From Ambrosia x helenae (Eukaryota > Streptophyta > Magnoliopsida > Asterales > Asteraceae), in assembly GCA_030844895.1 (NCBI GenBank), contig CM061227.1, positions 73,348,593-73,412,592 on the forward strand: DNA of 64,000 nucleotides. Direction: 5' to 3'. This document shows, in pieces, positions 1 through 11,546 of the stretch; within the stretch, counting starts at the first letter, position 1; every line of letters starts with the position of its first letter. Below the pieces are notes generated by a model that worked only from the letters and a program-made list of their open reading frames with translations, searched no databases and was not told the DNA's origin. The translations under genes were made by a program, and so were the position numbers.

Positions 1-372
1 ATTACTCCAGAAATTTTAGAGAAAATTTATTCGGATAAAGATGCCAAGGTCAATGTCACACAATTTGTTCTGCCAGTTGATAAGCAAATAGTTTTATTGA
101 ACCGACTTACTCGAAGGAACCAACTCCTGAGAGTTTAAGGAAACAGTGCATGGTTGATCGTTATCCCATTGCAAGTTTTTCAAAGTCGCCGATCAAAGAA
201 AACTATGAAGAATACCGTGCGTGTTTTAAGTGCGGGGAAAGGGGACATTTACTTGCCGCCTGCCCGTACGTACGACACAAGAGGCACGAGGTGGAGATGA
301 GGCAACATCATGATTATCCGGTTGATAACTACGGTTATCCGCAAAGACGGTTTTACCCTCAGCAAGCACCTT
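1..372 (+). pseudogene. copia gag C-terminal fragment
   Basis: This is the tail of a copia gag gene. From base 1 it aligns by eye with 31815-32190 of copia-1: the same order of a basic linker, a PIASFSKS-like stretch and a CCHC zinc knuckle. The knuckle at 222-263 (CFKCGERGHLLAAC) keeps all four ligands, whereas the copy at 32044-32085 has Tyr for the second Cys. The fragment enters from the left edge of the window. At about 370 it changes without a gap into gypsy gag sequence, so it is not a complete gene. A zinc knuckle in Gag binds RNA during packaging; this fragment has no evident function. Confidence 0.8.
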
Positions 373-1384
373 GGGTTGCTAAGGGTGTCTTACCTCCCAG
401 GGGTGCTGCTGTGAAAGCCCCTGCGATATCAAGCGGAAGTGGGAGAGTACTGGAAAGAACTTTGGGTTGTCTCAACAGCAGGTGAAGAAACAGGATGTTT
501 TGGGAGTGTCATCTGAGTAGAAGTCTGGGGGGTATACTGGGAAGCTCCCGAAGTGTAATGAATGTGGGTTTCATCATACGGGTGATTGTCAGAGGTTCCG
601 CTGTCGTCGATGTCAACGTTTTGGTCATCATGCTAAGGATTGTAGGACTACTCTTCAGCTACAACCGGATCAGACTACTACCACTGTTAACACTCCTCAG
701 GGGAAGCAGGGATGTTACCACTAGGGAGATACTGGGCACTTTAAGCGTGATTGTCCTAAGATAAAGCAAGGCGAGGGTGGAAACACCGAGGGTGGCAGTT
801 GAACTACTCGTGCTTACATTATCGGTTTGAGGGTGAACCAGGAGGATCCTGATACTGTTACCGGTGAGTTTTCTTTTCTTGTTATTCATTGTACTTTGGT
901 TTATTCTTATTCATATCGTTAGGCGTTTCGTATCCATTGACTGTTTTCGGTATTGGACTTGGTCATCGTTTTCTGTCCATCGGTTTGATTATGGTTATCT
1001 GGAGATGCTACTTGGACGGTAACCGGTGCGTCATTTATACCGATCACAGTAGCCTCCAGCGGGCCTTCGATCGAGAGGAGTCAACCTTGTGACGGTCTGT
1101 AAGATTTGTCTTTTGTTCACCTTGGGGAGGTGGTTCCCCGGCACGGAGTATTGGTTGTTATCATCTTTCATTCGTGATTCTCATTTCGTTTGCATTTCAG
1201 GGAAGTGTTACTTGGGTATACGCTTAGGTCGACATTCATTACTGTAGAAGCTGAGAGAATCTCGGGATGAGAATCCTTTCAATAGGGGGATGATGTGACG
1301 ACCGAAGAATTTTTCTTTGTTTTCATTTCATTCTCTTTGGCTTCGGGAAATTTTCGGGACAAAAATTCTTTCAACGGGGGATGA
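373..1384 (+). pseudogene. gypsy gag tail and RNase H scrap (copy A)
   Basis: Remains of a Ty3/gypsy internal region, the same family as 23367-25631 on the minus strand. It starts inside gag with an LPPRGAA motif and runs through a frameshifted zinc-knuckle block near 545-650. It then jumps straight from a DPDTVTG-like stretch (about 847-870) to a short RNase H-like scrap (IYTDHSSLQRAFD, about 1032-1074). Protease, reverse transcriptase and integrase are absent. Copy B has the same layout, so the deletion is a family trait and not damage to this copy alone. The segment ends in a polypurine tract at 1375-1384 directly before the LTR. Confidence 0.8.
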
Positions 1385-1824
1385 TGTGACACCCGGCATG
1401 TTCAGGTTAACATTTTACAAACACATAAGTCTACCTTAACGAAAAATGTTTATTCAAACATACTTAACTAGGTCAGTCGAGTCAGATTACATTACGTATT
1501 GTCCAAGGTTCAATGATTTGGAGGATCATTGGGTTAATCACAAAGACACGAGTCATGAGCCCCGTTGTTGGTGAATTACATAAATTAGATTAAGTAACAA
1601 ACTTGAAATGATCTAAATATGTGATATGATATGTGGATACGTGCTTTAACGATGTTTATATGATTATACATGGTTATATATGATTAACATGTGTTAGGAT
1701 TGCATGTTCATATGCTAAGATGTGTTAAAATGCGTTAAAACGACAAAACTGGAAAATTTGGAAATGCACAGTCTTGGTTTGACCTTAAGGGATCAAACCA
1801 TACACTGAACTACTTAAAAGCTTC

Positions 1825-1890
1825 ATTCGACTACTCCAGGTCTCATTCGACCCATGCACAGGGTCGAACCAGAGCAGAGTATAAATACCA
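1825..1890 (+). promoter_or_regulatory. LTR promoter of copy A: TTCGACC words plus TATA box
   Basis: CATTCGACT and CATTCGACCC are followed by GGGTCGAACC and then TATAAATA at 1880-1887. The words face each other as an inverted pair directly before the TATA box. The equivalent place in copy B LTRs (same family) carries GGCGATTAG/CTAATCGCC words instead. Promoter function is inferred from position and from the TATA box. Confidence 0.55.
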
Positions 1891-2664
1891 TACTTTGTCA
1901 TTTTTCATCATTTCACAAACCCTAAACGCCTCTAAACGCTCTATCTCAACTTTAATCACTGAGGAAGGAGTTTTTGATCTTGTTTTTCAGACTCTAACCT
2001 ACAAACAACTTCCAAACAAAGATCTAAGGTGTGTTCTTGATCTAAAACCCTTTTTAAAGCATTTTGATTCGTTTTTATTAAACCCCAAAGGTCCAGATCT
2101 GTTTTAAGATAGTTTTACAATTAAAAACCTTTCTAACATCTTTCTAAACAAAACCAAATCATTAAACATGAGTTTTCACATAAGTTAACATGTGTTAATA
2201 GTGTTTCATGATGTGTTATGTATTGTTTGATGATTATGTGCTGCATAGATGTTATAGAAATGTTCTAAGGCTGCTATGAATGATAGGTTTTTGGTTATCT
2301 TAGGCTATTAATTGTTCGATGATGATATTTTGCTCATTTTGGAGTATTTGATAGATTTAGGGATTTGATTCATGAGGTTATTATGGATGATATGATTAGG
2401 GATTTTGTTTCACATGATAATCTGAGCATGTTGAGTTGAGTGATGAATGATTTCAGAAAGTTTCCTATTTTAGTAAAGTTTTTATGCATAATGTGACGTT
2501 TCCATAATCTAACCATTTTGGGTAAATATTAAAACAGATTGATTTTGGAATAAAATTGGTAGGGTTTTTTGGGGATATGTTATTCATACATGGCTGCTGT
2601 GTTTCGTGATGTTTTCGGATTGTTTTGATGCGATTTGATGCGTTTTGGATGTTTGGAACTGCAG

Positions 2665-2965
2665 GGGTTGAACCTGGCTCTCATTCGACCCACGTGAGGT
2701 TGAAGGAGGAACCCAGGGGTCAAACCTAGCAGCTGACAGGTCGAATGTGCTTCAGTTAGGTCGAATGTGCTTTAGTTAGGTCGAACGAACATGATTTAGG
2801 TCGAATTAATGTATGTTAAGGTCGAATGAACATGTGTTAAGGTCTAATGAACTTGTATTAGGTCATATGAACTTGTGTATAGGTCGAATGAGTCACAAGG
2901 GGTTCGAACCAAGGGCTGTTTGGGTCGAACTTGGTCTTGTTTCATGCTGATTCGACCTTACAACT
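2665..2965 (+). repeat. array of GGTCGAA words
   Basis: About ten GGTCGAAT/GGTCGAAC words, some degenerate, lie about 28-32 bp apart in many places, for example AGGTCGAATGTGCTT followed by a near copy of itself. They sit downstream of the LTR TATA box, so probably in the transcribed part of the LTR. No comparable array is visible at the matching place in copy B. Confidence 0.65.
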
Positions 2966-4055
2966 CTAGATGTACATTTCTTAATGCAAACTAAGTGTTT
3001 TATGCTTGAAACTTATGTATTAACTCTATATACTTGATTAATTGATGAAATTGGTCACCAACGAGATGTCAGGTCTGTCTGGTATGTCGGGTTAACATTC
3101 AAACACATTTTTAAACATACATAGTCAAGATCTGGACAATCTGGGACCAGTCAACCTTCGGGTTAGTAGTCAATACGCTTACTTAAACTCATTGATAGTC
3201 GCTATTAGTCGGGGCTATCACACACATGTCGAATTTCTATTTAATTGAAGACGCAATCTAAGGTGAGTTCACGGCCCCACTCTTTACTGGTTTTGGTTTT
3301 CGAGGGAGAAAACATGTTGTATTCTTTAAACGTGTGTCAACTTATTTTTCATAAAAGATGTGTTAAACTATATTTTGGTATTCTTGCATTCTTTATGTAT
3401 TAGAGTATTCATTTGAGTTGCTATACGATCTTCGGAAGTCCTGGGGAAAACCATGAATGTGCAGGGTTGCACAACGGGGAAATGTTTATAGATCTATTTG
3501 GGCGTGACTGGCCCCACTCGTCGACTGGAGGTCGGACGGGTGCATGTTATCTCTTAGGTATTCAAGTATTCAGTATTCATTCAGGCAGTATTCATGTATT
3601 CATGTATTCGAGTCCAGTAATGGTTTTCCATTCGTAGCAGTGACCGGTATTCATCTGATTAGTATACATGTGGCCTGGGTTGGCCAAGAGTATTCTTTGA
3701 AACTTTTGGAGTTGTTTGTCATAAAAATCTATGAACTCACCGGCATTATTTGCTGAAGTTTTTAGCATATTTGTCTCAGGTCGCTAAGGTAGCAGCAGTC
3801 GATAGGTGCACGGAGTCTCTCGGCATCTAGGATTCATATACATGTTTATTGAGCATTTTCAGACTTTAAGTTTTACTTTTGGATTGTAATAACGTTTTAT
3901 TCTTCCGCTTTGTTGGATAGATTTTGAAAACTTAATGGGTAGTTTACATTGTTATCACATCATATAGTTGTCGTTTATTGTGACCGTTGACTTGGATCCT
4001 GGTGTGTCGTGCGCCTCACGGTAAAACCCCGCACGTGGAATTTGAGGGTGTGACA

Positions 4056-6029
4056 TAGGAATACATTCGGCAATTAAAGCGGTATTGATTCCATTTCCAT
4101 ATTTAAGTATTTATTTCCTAATTATGATTACTAACTTGCATTAGGGTAGGGAGAACCTAATCGGGCCTCCGCCTACCAGATTAGGTTTTGCTGATGTTAG
4201 CATATGTCACTTCTATATAAGGGGGTCTTGATCACCTTACGGATGACACTTTTTGCTAACACGAGAAGCTACAACATTAGTACAACATCACCCATTTTTG
4301 TTATTAACATCTACGATTGTAGCACACTCCCTACCATACACCTTATCTTTCATGTTTATCTAAGCCCTAGCTTCATCGGTGAAGGATCAACCCTGTGGAT
4401 CAATTGTCTGATATCCCTACTAAGAGGTTAGACTATTGTTTTTTCAAATATCTTTGTTGGTGCGAGAATAGTAAATCAATAACACACAAGAAGCTTTACC
4501 AAATAGGCTTACACGTTCATTGATTTCCTTATTTTCTCAATATGACATTTTGACAAAACTAATGCTTAGGTTAGTGCAATGATGCTAAAAGAAGTTACAA
4601 ACTGCAACGGATATATAATTGTTAATGGATCGTGAATTGTGATTGTAAAAAGAATCAATTATAAGCAGAATCATAACCGTTAATTTATTAAACACTAAAA
4701 AAAGATGATATAAACAAAACCAAGAGTATATGACATCAAAAACATCATAAATTTAAAATATAATATGAATGTCAAAATTTAAGTATTAACAGTGATTATA
4801 ATAACATAAACATAACGAAATATTAATCATAATTTCTATTTTTGATCTTTATTTTAATCACATATAAATATCAGTAAAGACGTAGCATTTTTTATTTAAA
4901 AAATGAATTAACATCCACATTAGGTTATATTTTATCTGTATAATTCGTAAGGTGCAAAAATCAACAATTGTGAGAAATATATGTATATTCTTGTGTATTC
5001 TTGATCATATTTATAATTTGATTATGTTAGTACTTCCTTAACAATTAATAAAGTTCACAATTGGGTTAAAGACAAATAATAAAAAATCGAACAAGTTGTT
5101 TCATAAAATAATGGCCGTAGAAAAATAAAGGGATTTTACAAGATGAGGAAAGGGTCGAAATACATTTATATATCAAGAGGAACACTAATTTATTCTTTCA
5201 TAAATTAGTAGAAAAAAATGTAAAACATTTAATTATTTCATTTAGCTTTCTTAAAATAAATTTTAAAATGTCTAAAATATTAATTCTTTACAATTTATAA
5301 ATCTGAAATTCTTGTTGTTATTTAATCTTATTATTATTTTACTTTTATTTAAATTCAGAATATTAAAAACGGATAAATTTTCTTTCCCTAACATATAATC
5401 CAACAACACCGTCTAATGAAAAACAAAACCCTTCATCTCTAGTATATCGCGATGTGTTAGTCATAGTGCATTATAAGTTTCATTTTTTTTATCAATTTCT
5501 TAAAGTTAACTTACATGTTCAAACAACAATTGAAATCATTTGAAATAAATTGTGTAGGGATTACTGATGCTTGAAGTTTCACAAGCTTTGGATCACTTAG
5601 GAGCTTTGGGCATAGTTTAGCCTTAATTAAAAATTCTGTAGTTTAAATTTGTAACTATTTGTTACTTGTATGAAAATAGAATTTAAATACATTAATAATT
5701 AAATTTTAGTAGTATTGTGATCTTTACAATTATTGTACGACGCAATGTTTCTGCCATGGTTTGTGGTGGTGTCGGAGGTATGGGAGGTATGGTAAGATGA
5801 TGATGATGATGGCGATGGTGGAGGCAGTGAGAAAGATGGTGGTGGTGATGGGTTTGGTCAAAGAGATACAAAAAGTAATGAAACTTACAATGTATTATGA
5901 CTAACAAAATTTATGCAAATTATCCAAAAACTATAAGTTAAATAAACAAATTCAAATCATTTGAAAATCAAACCGTTTATTTAAGAGTTTATTTTACTAA
6001 ATATGTAAATTACATTACAAGTTTTCATT
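4056..6029. other. AT-rich non-coding stretch
   Basis: No gene is supported here. 4130-4440 looks somewhat like a short LTR: it has a TATA-like TCTATATAAGGG at about 4212 and a polypurine-free leader. No matching ends or target duplication were found. 4441-5690 is AT-rich without structure I can name. 5760-5860 is a GATGGTGG-type simple repeat that produces a false His-rich reading frame on the minus strand. Confidence 0.5.
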
Positions 6030-6339
6030 TCAACATGGTTTAGAACATTCACAAATTAAGCGACTTATGCACTTTCCATGAGAAGACCAATCCCATTCTC
6101 GTCGGCATTTTTCGGTACATAGGAAGGGGATACACACAAATCGATATCTTTTGGTGCAATTTCCATTTACTTCGCTCGGTAAGTCATTCCCTGAAGGCAT
6201 CCACACAACAACCATTTTAAATGATGTTTTTTTTGTAAAAAGAAAATGTAATACAAATACAAGGAAAATAAAATTTACCATGAGTAGAAGCGATTATGTT
6301 TGCAAGTAAAAACACCAACAAAATCGAGATGTTCTTCAT
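6030..6339 (-). CDS. defensin-like (LCR-type) secreted cysteine-rich peptide, two exons
   Basis: Exon 1 (6279-6339) encodes a hydrophobic signal peptide beginning MKNISILLVFLLAN. It ends at a GT donor. Exon 2 (6030-6190) starts after CCTTCAG and encodes the mature peptide. The two exons total 222 nt, giving 73 residues and a TGA stop. The mature part has eight cysteines spaced C-x7-C-x4-C-x3-C-x11-C-x5-C-x1-C-x3-C, which includes the CxxxC and CxC pairs of the cysteine-stabilised alpha-beta fold. Plant defensin-like peptides of this type are secreted and act in defence or cell signalling; the role of this one is unknown. A signal-peptide exon followed by one cysteine-rich exon is the usual structure of the family. 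The frame is intact and a TATA box lies upstream, so the gene may be active. Confidence 0.8.
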
Positions 6340-6391
6340 ATTTAAAGTCTTCAAATGATTTTTCTATGTTCACTTGGTATTAGAATGGGTG

Positions 6392-6400
6392 TATATATAT
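6392..6400 (-). promoter_or_regulatory. TATA box of the defensin-like gene
   Basis: TATATATA lies 53-61 nt upstream of the ATG at 6339 on the minus strand, within GTGTATATATATACAC. The distance fits a short 5' leader. It supports the chosen start but is not proven. Confidence 0.5.
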
Positions 6401-6402
6401 AC

Positions 6403-7316
6403 ACAAAGTAAAAGATTATCGATAATAAATTTAAGACCATCAAATATATAAAAGAAATAAAATGTAATATTGTGTCCATGATAACTACATTAAATGATAT
6501 AAACTCTTTATGAACTCTCATAAATTACACTTGATTTATGACATATATTAATTGTCGATACAATGTATTTAGGACACATTTATAGGGCAATGATTCTAAG
6601 AGAACGTAGTGCTAATTGAGAACTGTAAAAACCATTTTATAGGACTCATTTCTCTAAGCCAATTGTTTTTCATAATCACCCATTATATAGTTTCCTTTTA
6701 TTTTATATAGTTTTATTTTAAATTATACATATATGTACATTATCATTATTTTGATTATACATGTGTGTACATTATCAAACGCATACACATGATACTTATT
6801 TTACAGATTTAAACACGTTTGCACAGATATGTGCATTAGAAAAAAATGTTTAGATCCATAATCTTTATTTATATACATGCATGTCAATTATTTTTATAAA
6901 TTTCCCTATTTTTGTAAATGTAAAAATGAAATGAACCACCACCTCCTGTTACATGACCACCGGCGATACTTTAGTTAAAAACATATAACTTAATTAAATA
7001 TTCACTGTGTATTGCAGATATTGAGTACTGTGCTAATTAGTGAAGATTTCAAGATGAAACAACTTAAACCCCAGAGAATAACAAAGTATTAACTAATTAT
7101 TTAGCATTATCACTCACTCCTCTTTTCATAACATAATTAGATTCCATTTAATTAAATAATATAGCTTCATATCGAGGATCCCATGTCGTTTACTTGATAT
7201 TTTCTAATTGAGATATATTAGAAAGATCTAAGGTACAAGAAAGAGAATATGAAAGCGAGGTGGCGCTGATGTGGCAATTGGGGGATTTGGGGAATTTCTC
7301 TTCATACCATATAGCC
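6403..7316. other. AT-rich non-coding stretch
   Basis: Upstream flank of the defensin-like gene. It is AT-rich, with no conserved reading frame and no recognisable element ends. I see nothing further in it. Confidence 0.5.
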
Positions 7317-7319
7317 TTA

Positions 7320-7639
7320 GAGCACTCATATCCCATCCACCAAATGTATGTGAGTGTGTCCATCAAATTATATGGGGTGAGTGCAAGTGGTTGTAAGTGG
7401 AGGAGGGATAAAATATTTGGTGGAAGCACTGTTCCACCCTAAATATGAAAATCTACTGTTCACCCCTATATGTATGTTAATATTTTTGTAAGTAGTTGTG
7501 AGTGAGTAGAGAAAAAATGTAATGATAAAAGTATGAAAAAGTATTATTATTTTAATAGGAGAGAGAAGATTTAGGGGCGGAGTAGTGATTTTTAGTGTAA
7601 TTTGATGGATGGGATTTGATGGAGGGGATGTGAATGCTC
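7320..7639. mobile_element. Tourist-like (PIF/Harbinger) MITE
   Basis: A 320 bp element with imperfect terminal inverted repeats. The left end reads GAGCACTCATATCCCATCC; the right end, reverse-complemented, reads GAGCATTCACATCCCCTCC. It is flanked on both sides by TTA (7317-7319 and 7640-7642), the target duplication typical of PIF/Harbinger. It encodes no protein, and the two overlapping small frames inside it are spurious. Confidence 0.8.
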
Positions 7640-7642
7640 TTA

Positions 7643-8302
7643 GGAGGAAGGGGCACTACCCCTAAACATTTTCAACTTCACTGATTTCTACCAATCCTGT
7701 ACTGCCACATCACTTCACTGATTCTCTTCACTGAAACCGTTTTTTGGAGTCAACACTCAACTGATTCTTTACCCAATAATAATATAATAATAATTATTAT
7801 TATTAAATAAAAATAGAATAATTAATAAAAACATGAAACTATTGAAATATTACGTGGTAGGAGGGTGAACAAGTAAACCGAAAGTGCATTAAATAATAAA
7901 TATTAATTTTTAATTCTTGTCTTACTTCTTCTTCTACCCTCCCTGTTCTTTTCTTTCTTTCCATTCTTCTATCTTCCCTATTTTTTTTTCTTTCTTTCTT
8001 TTTTTCTAATCCAACCATCTGACAAGGATGAAAAGAAAGGTTTGACAATATATAGTTGATATATATTTTTATTGAGAGAGAGAGAGGGAGGGAGAGAGAG
8101 AGAGAGAGAGATAACAGTTACCAGCAGGGTAACTAGAACCAGAATTTGGTTCACAGGGCCCCTACCAGCATAGGTGGTGGTGGTGTTACGTACTGGTAGT
8201 GGGGTACCCGTGACCAAATCTGGTAGCGCCCCATCCTCCCTTATTAATCTTGATCATTAGTATTTCCTGCAGAAGGTAACAGCTATTGCCCAAACATTAT
8301 AT
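7643..8302. repeat. non-coding stretch with pyrimidine tract and (GA)n microsatellite
   Basis: 7915-8010 is a TTCT/TTTC-rich tract. 8074-8111 is a GA microsatellite with two GGGAGG interruptions. The remainder shows no gene or element ends. Confidence 0.7.
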
Positions 8303-8842
8303 TAGGAGTGTGAATTTCCGAAACAACCCGAACCTAACACGAAATTAGCGGGTTTGGTTTTAGTCTAAGTGGATTCAGGTCAGGTTCGGGTTGAACCCAC
8401 CAACCCGTTTAGCTAAACGGGTCGTGTTCGGGTCAACCCGGGCAGGTTGGCAGGTTGATTTATACTATATATTGTTTTTTTTTTTTTACAATATGTTTTA
8501 TGTTATAAATTCAATTGGTTATATATTTTATGCTACACTTATAACTTAAAATAGAAATTGGTATGAGATTTTATAAATAGTACATAAATTTTTTTATGTA
8601 TTTTGTGTTTTTTTAGTAAAATTTTAATTTTAATACATTAGTTTGCGAAAAAAATAAAAAAAAATCAGGTTGAATGGGTCGGGTTCGGATCAACCCGATA
8701 ATATTCAGGTCGGGTTCGGGTTCGGGTTCATATGTATCTCACAATTTTCGGGTTTGGGTCGGGTTCGGGTTCATGTAAAATTTTCGGGTTCGGGTCTGGT
8801 TGGACCCGCCCACCCGAGAACCCGACCCGTTAAACACCCCTA
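8303..8842. mobile_element. hAT-like MITE with CGGGTTCGGGT-rich ends
   Basis: A 540 bp element starting TAGGAGTGTG and ending CACCCCTA. It is flanked by ATTATAT on both sides (8296-8302 and 8843-8849), close to the 8 bp duplication of hAT elements. Both subterminal regions are rich in degenerate CGGGTTCGGGT and its complement, separated by an AT-rich middle. No transposase is encoded, so it is non-autonomous. Confidence 0.75.
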
Positions 8843-9224
8843 ATTATATCAACATAAAGCCACCAACTGTGTTTGTTTGATCCAAATTTAAATCATTCCC
8901 AAAAAATATATATAAAAAAACAGCTACTTCTGGAGGTAATTATTATGCATTTGCCATATACTTCTCTCATTGTTCTTTATGATCATCTTTTGTTGAAAAT
9001 CTTGAAATGGGTCTTGAAAAAATTGTATTTTTCCATATGGGTTTTGTTTGTTTATGATTATTAATTCGTGGGTTACCCTTTTCTTGATTTTTATTCAAAA
9101 AAATTGAAATAGGTCATCCCAATCTTGAAGTTTGGTTCATGAGATGTGCTTGACATAAATTTGTTTCATACTTGATTATATTATGTTTTACATATGATAT
9201 CCTCTTGTTGTTGATTATAATCTA
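8843..9224. other. non-coding stretch
   Basis: AT-rich sequence. A 63-codon frame at 8873-9064 has no family features and is not supported. Confidence 0.5.
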
Positions 9225-10091
9225 TCTATACTAATAAAAGAAAACACATAAGGGACACATGTCACTCCCTCATGAATTCTCTCATTTCACTATTTAATAT
9301 AATAAATTCAAATATAATTAAATATATTAAATGATTTGCAAAATCATAATATAAATAATCGCAGCTGTAACATAAATCATTATAAACGGATTTAGTTGTA
9401 ACAGAAATGATTATAAACAGATTTAATGATTTCTGTTGTTAATATAAATAAATTCCTATTCAATCTATTTCTAATGATTCCTGTTACAATTATAATGATT
9501 AATATAACTACTAAAAAGTTTTATTAACTAACCGAATTAGACATTATTGAAACATTAGTGATTCTTTTTTATATAACTTATTTATATTATATATTGTTAA
9601 CTTTAAATTTAAATCATGTACCTTAAATAAACTCATTTATAGAACTTTGATCTTTTATTCTATGTTTAAAAATGTGTTTATTATGATGTTTGACAAATTA
9701 TTATTAAGTTTTATTATTTTGGTCATTGTTTTAAATGTAAATATGATTAGCAAATACATATTAATTTTAGATGTTTAAAATTGTGCAAAAGTCAAATAAG
9801 CAAATTAATAATAAACACAATGTAATTAGCTAAGTTTTTAGTGAGACTTTCATATTGTTCTGAACAAATAAATAAAGTAAACCAATCAATATTAATATAT
9901 TGCTTTCTATACTAATAAAAGACAAGATATCTATATCTATCTTCTATATTAATAAAAGAAAACACACGAGGGACACATGTCACTCTCTCATGAATTCTCT
10001 CGTTTTGTTATTCAATACAATACAATCAATTCAAATATAATTATAAATTAAATTAATTAATTTGAGAAAACATAATATAGATATAACAATG
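9225..10091 (+). mobile_element. Helitron-like 5' end fragments (three)
   Basis: TCTATACTAATAAAAG occurs at 9225 and 9906, and TCTATATTAATAAAAG at 9943. These resemble the 5' ends of plant Helitrons, which start with TC and insert between A and T. The copies at 9225 and 9943 go on to share a block containing GGGACACATGTCACT and CATGAATTCTCTC. No 3' hairpin/CTRR end lies between them, so they are truncated or nested pieces. 9361-9905 is AT-rich with nothing else visible. Confidence 0.5.
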
Positions 10092-10465
10092 CACCCGAAT
10101 ACTGTGAATACTGAATACGTGCCCGAATGAATACTGAATACTGAATACCTAAGAGACAACATGCACCCGTCCGACCTCCATTCGACGAGTGGGGCGAGTC
10201 GAGCCCAAATAGATCTATCCATATTTCCCCCGTTGTGCATCCCCGCGCATTCATGGTTTTCCCCGGGACTTCCAAAGATCGCATAGTAATATAATGAATA
10301 CTCCAAAATGTAATGAATACTTGAATACCCAAAATACAGTTGACACATTGTGTAACATCGCAAAAATTTTCCCCAAATTTTTATACATAAAAAACCCTTA
10401 TTTTACACATCTTTAATTTCATACAATTATGCCTAAGTCTTTATTTTCCTAACTTATAGATATAC

Positions 10466-10497
<32 letters not shown>

Positions 10498-10740
10498 ATA
10501 TAATAATAATAATAATATTAATAAATTTCAGATTTTATTTAGTGTAAAAAAATAAAAAAAACAAAACTTGTTTTACACAAATCATAACACTACTAAATCT
10601 AGCCCAAACCCAATTTTCTTTATAATTTTCGGAGCCCAGATTCAAGCCCAGCAACAGCCCACCTGGCCCACACATCCACCTTCCACCCTCCTTTCTCTGC
10701 AAAAAAAAAAAAAAAGAAAGAAAGAAAGAAAAGAAAAGTG

Positions 10741-10822
10741 TTAAGGACCAGACTCGAACCCGAGTCTGATCCAGACGGGGAACCAACAATCAACAACCTA
10801 ACCACTAGACCACAAGAACTTT
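10741..10822 (-). repeat. tRNA-like (SINE head) sequence with A and B boxes
   Basis: On the minus strand TGGTCTAGTGGTTAGG resembles the A box of a tRNA-Glu type promoter. About 50 nt later GGTTCGAGTCT resembles a B box. A pyrimidine-rich stretch ending in a long T run follows (10692-10740 on the plus strand). This fits a degraded tRNA-derived SINE inside the solo LTR. It is not a functional tRNA, because no acceptor stem was found. Confidence 0.5.
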
Positions 10823-11457
10823 AGTGTTTTAATTGGATTCGTTTAGTTTTTATAAACACCCGTATATGCCCAAACAGGCTTTACACCTCCACTACTGTCG
10901 CTGCACAGCCACAATCCCAAGCATTCTTCTTGATTTACCACTTAATTGAACCAAAAACTTGGTAAGGGGCTCGTGATTGATTCCGTAAATGGTTGACACA
11001 GCAATTCCGCGTCTGGTCAACCTAATCATACCATATATACAGTTCGCAATTAATGATTATAACTCGGTTTTGACCAACCATAACCAATCAAGAGGACCCT
11101 CCTATTATGTAGCCATATTATAAATTGAGCCTCGACTAGCAATCCCTATGTGCCGAAAATCATAAACCCACTCTCAATTTCTTCTAAAATTTCGTAATTA
11201 TCAAGCAATCTTCACAGTTTGACTTTTTCGTTGACTGCTCAAAATCACACGAGAATCAGTTTGTAAGTTTAATTTTTTGTATGGGTTTTGTTTATCGGCC
11301 ATAAACAAACAATAGCCCCAACAAATCAGAGGCTATTGTCTGTTATTAGCGATTATTAGATAGTTAGGGTTCTTGTTTGTTTCGAATTGGGGATAAAACC
11401 ACAGACAATAACTGTATAAATAACTTTCTGTTTTAAATATAACACCATTAGATCTCG

Positions 11458-11546
11458 TGAAACAGTTGGTAATACATCACTAGCTAAGGCTCAGGAGTCG
11501 GCCCACTACGCGGGTTCGATCCCTACCATATATGCAACCTTTAAAA
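11458..11546 (+). repeat. tRNA-like SINE with A-rich tail
   Basis: AACAGTTGGTAATACATCA is a degenerate A-box region, GGGTTCGATCCC is a good B box, and a run of about 14 A follows (11541-11554). The arrangement of A box, B box and poly-A is that of a tRNA-derived SINE. Target duplications were not identified. Confidence 0.45.

Larger units (their letters stand above)
1385..4055 (+). mobile_element. gypsy LTR, copy A (3' LTR)
   Basis: A 2671 bp LTR. It begins TGTGACACCC and ends GGGTGTGACA, a perfect 10 bp inverted terminal repeat. A polypurine tract (GGGGGATGA) lies immediately upstream, which makes this a 3' LTR in plus orientation. Its terminal parts match the minus-strand LTRs of copy B. 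A TATA box lies at 1880-1887 (TATAAATA), just after paired TTCGACC and GGTCGAA words. The 5' half of the element was replaced by the copia/gypsy junction near 370, so no target duplication can be checked; the right flank begins TAGGA. Confidence 0.9.

Noticed and set aside
4130..4440. Short LTR with TATA-like box
   Set aside because: No matching ends, primer site or target duplication could be found.
5692..5907. His/Pro-rich small frame on the minus strand
   Set aside because: Produced by a GATGGTGG simple repeat; no other protein feature.
10031..10363. Two overlapping minus-strand frames of about 100 codons
   Set aside because: They lie in LTR sequence of gypsy copy B and follow its GAATACT repeats; not conserved as protein in the other LTR copies.
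10741..10822. Functional tRNA-Glu gene on the minus strand
   Set aside because: A and B boxes are present but the acceptor and anticodon stems do not pair.
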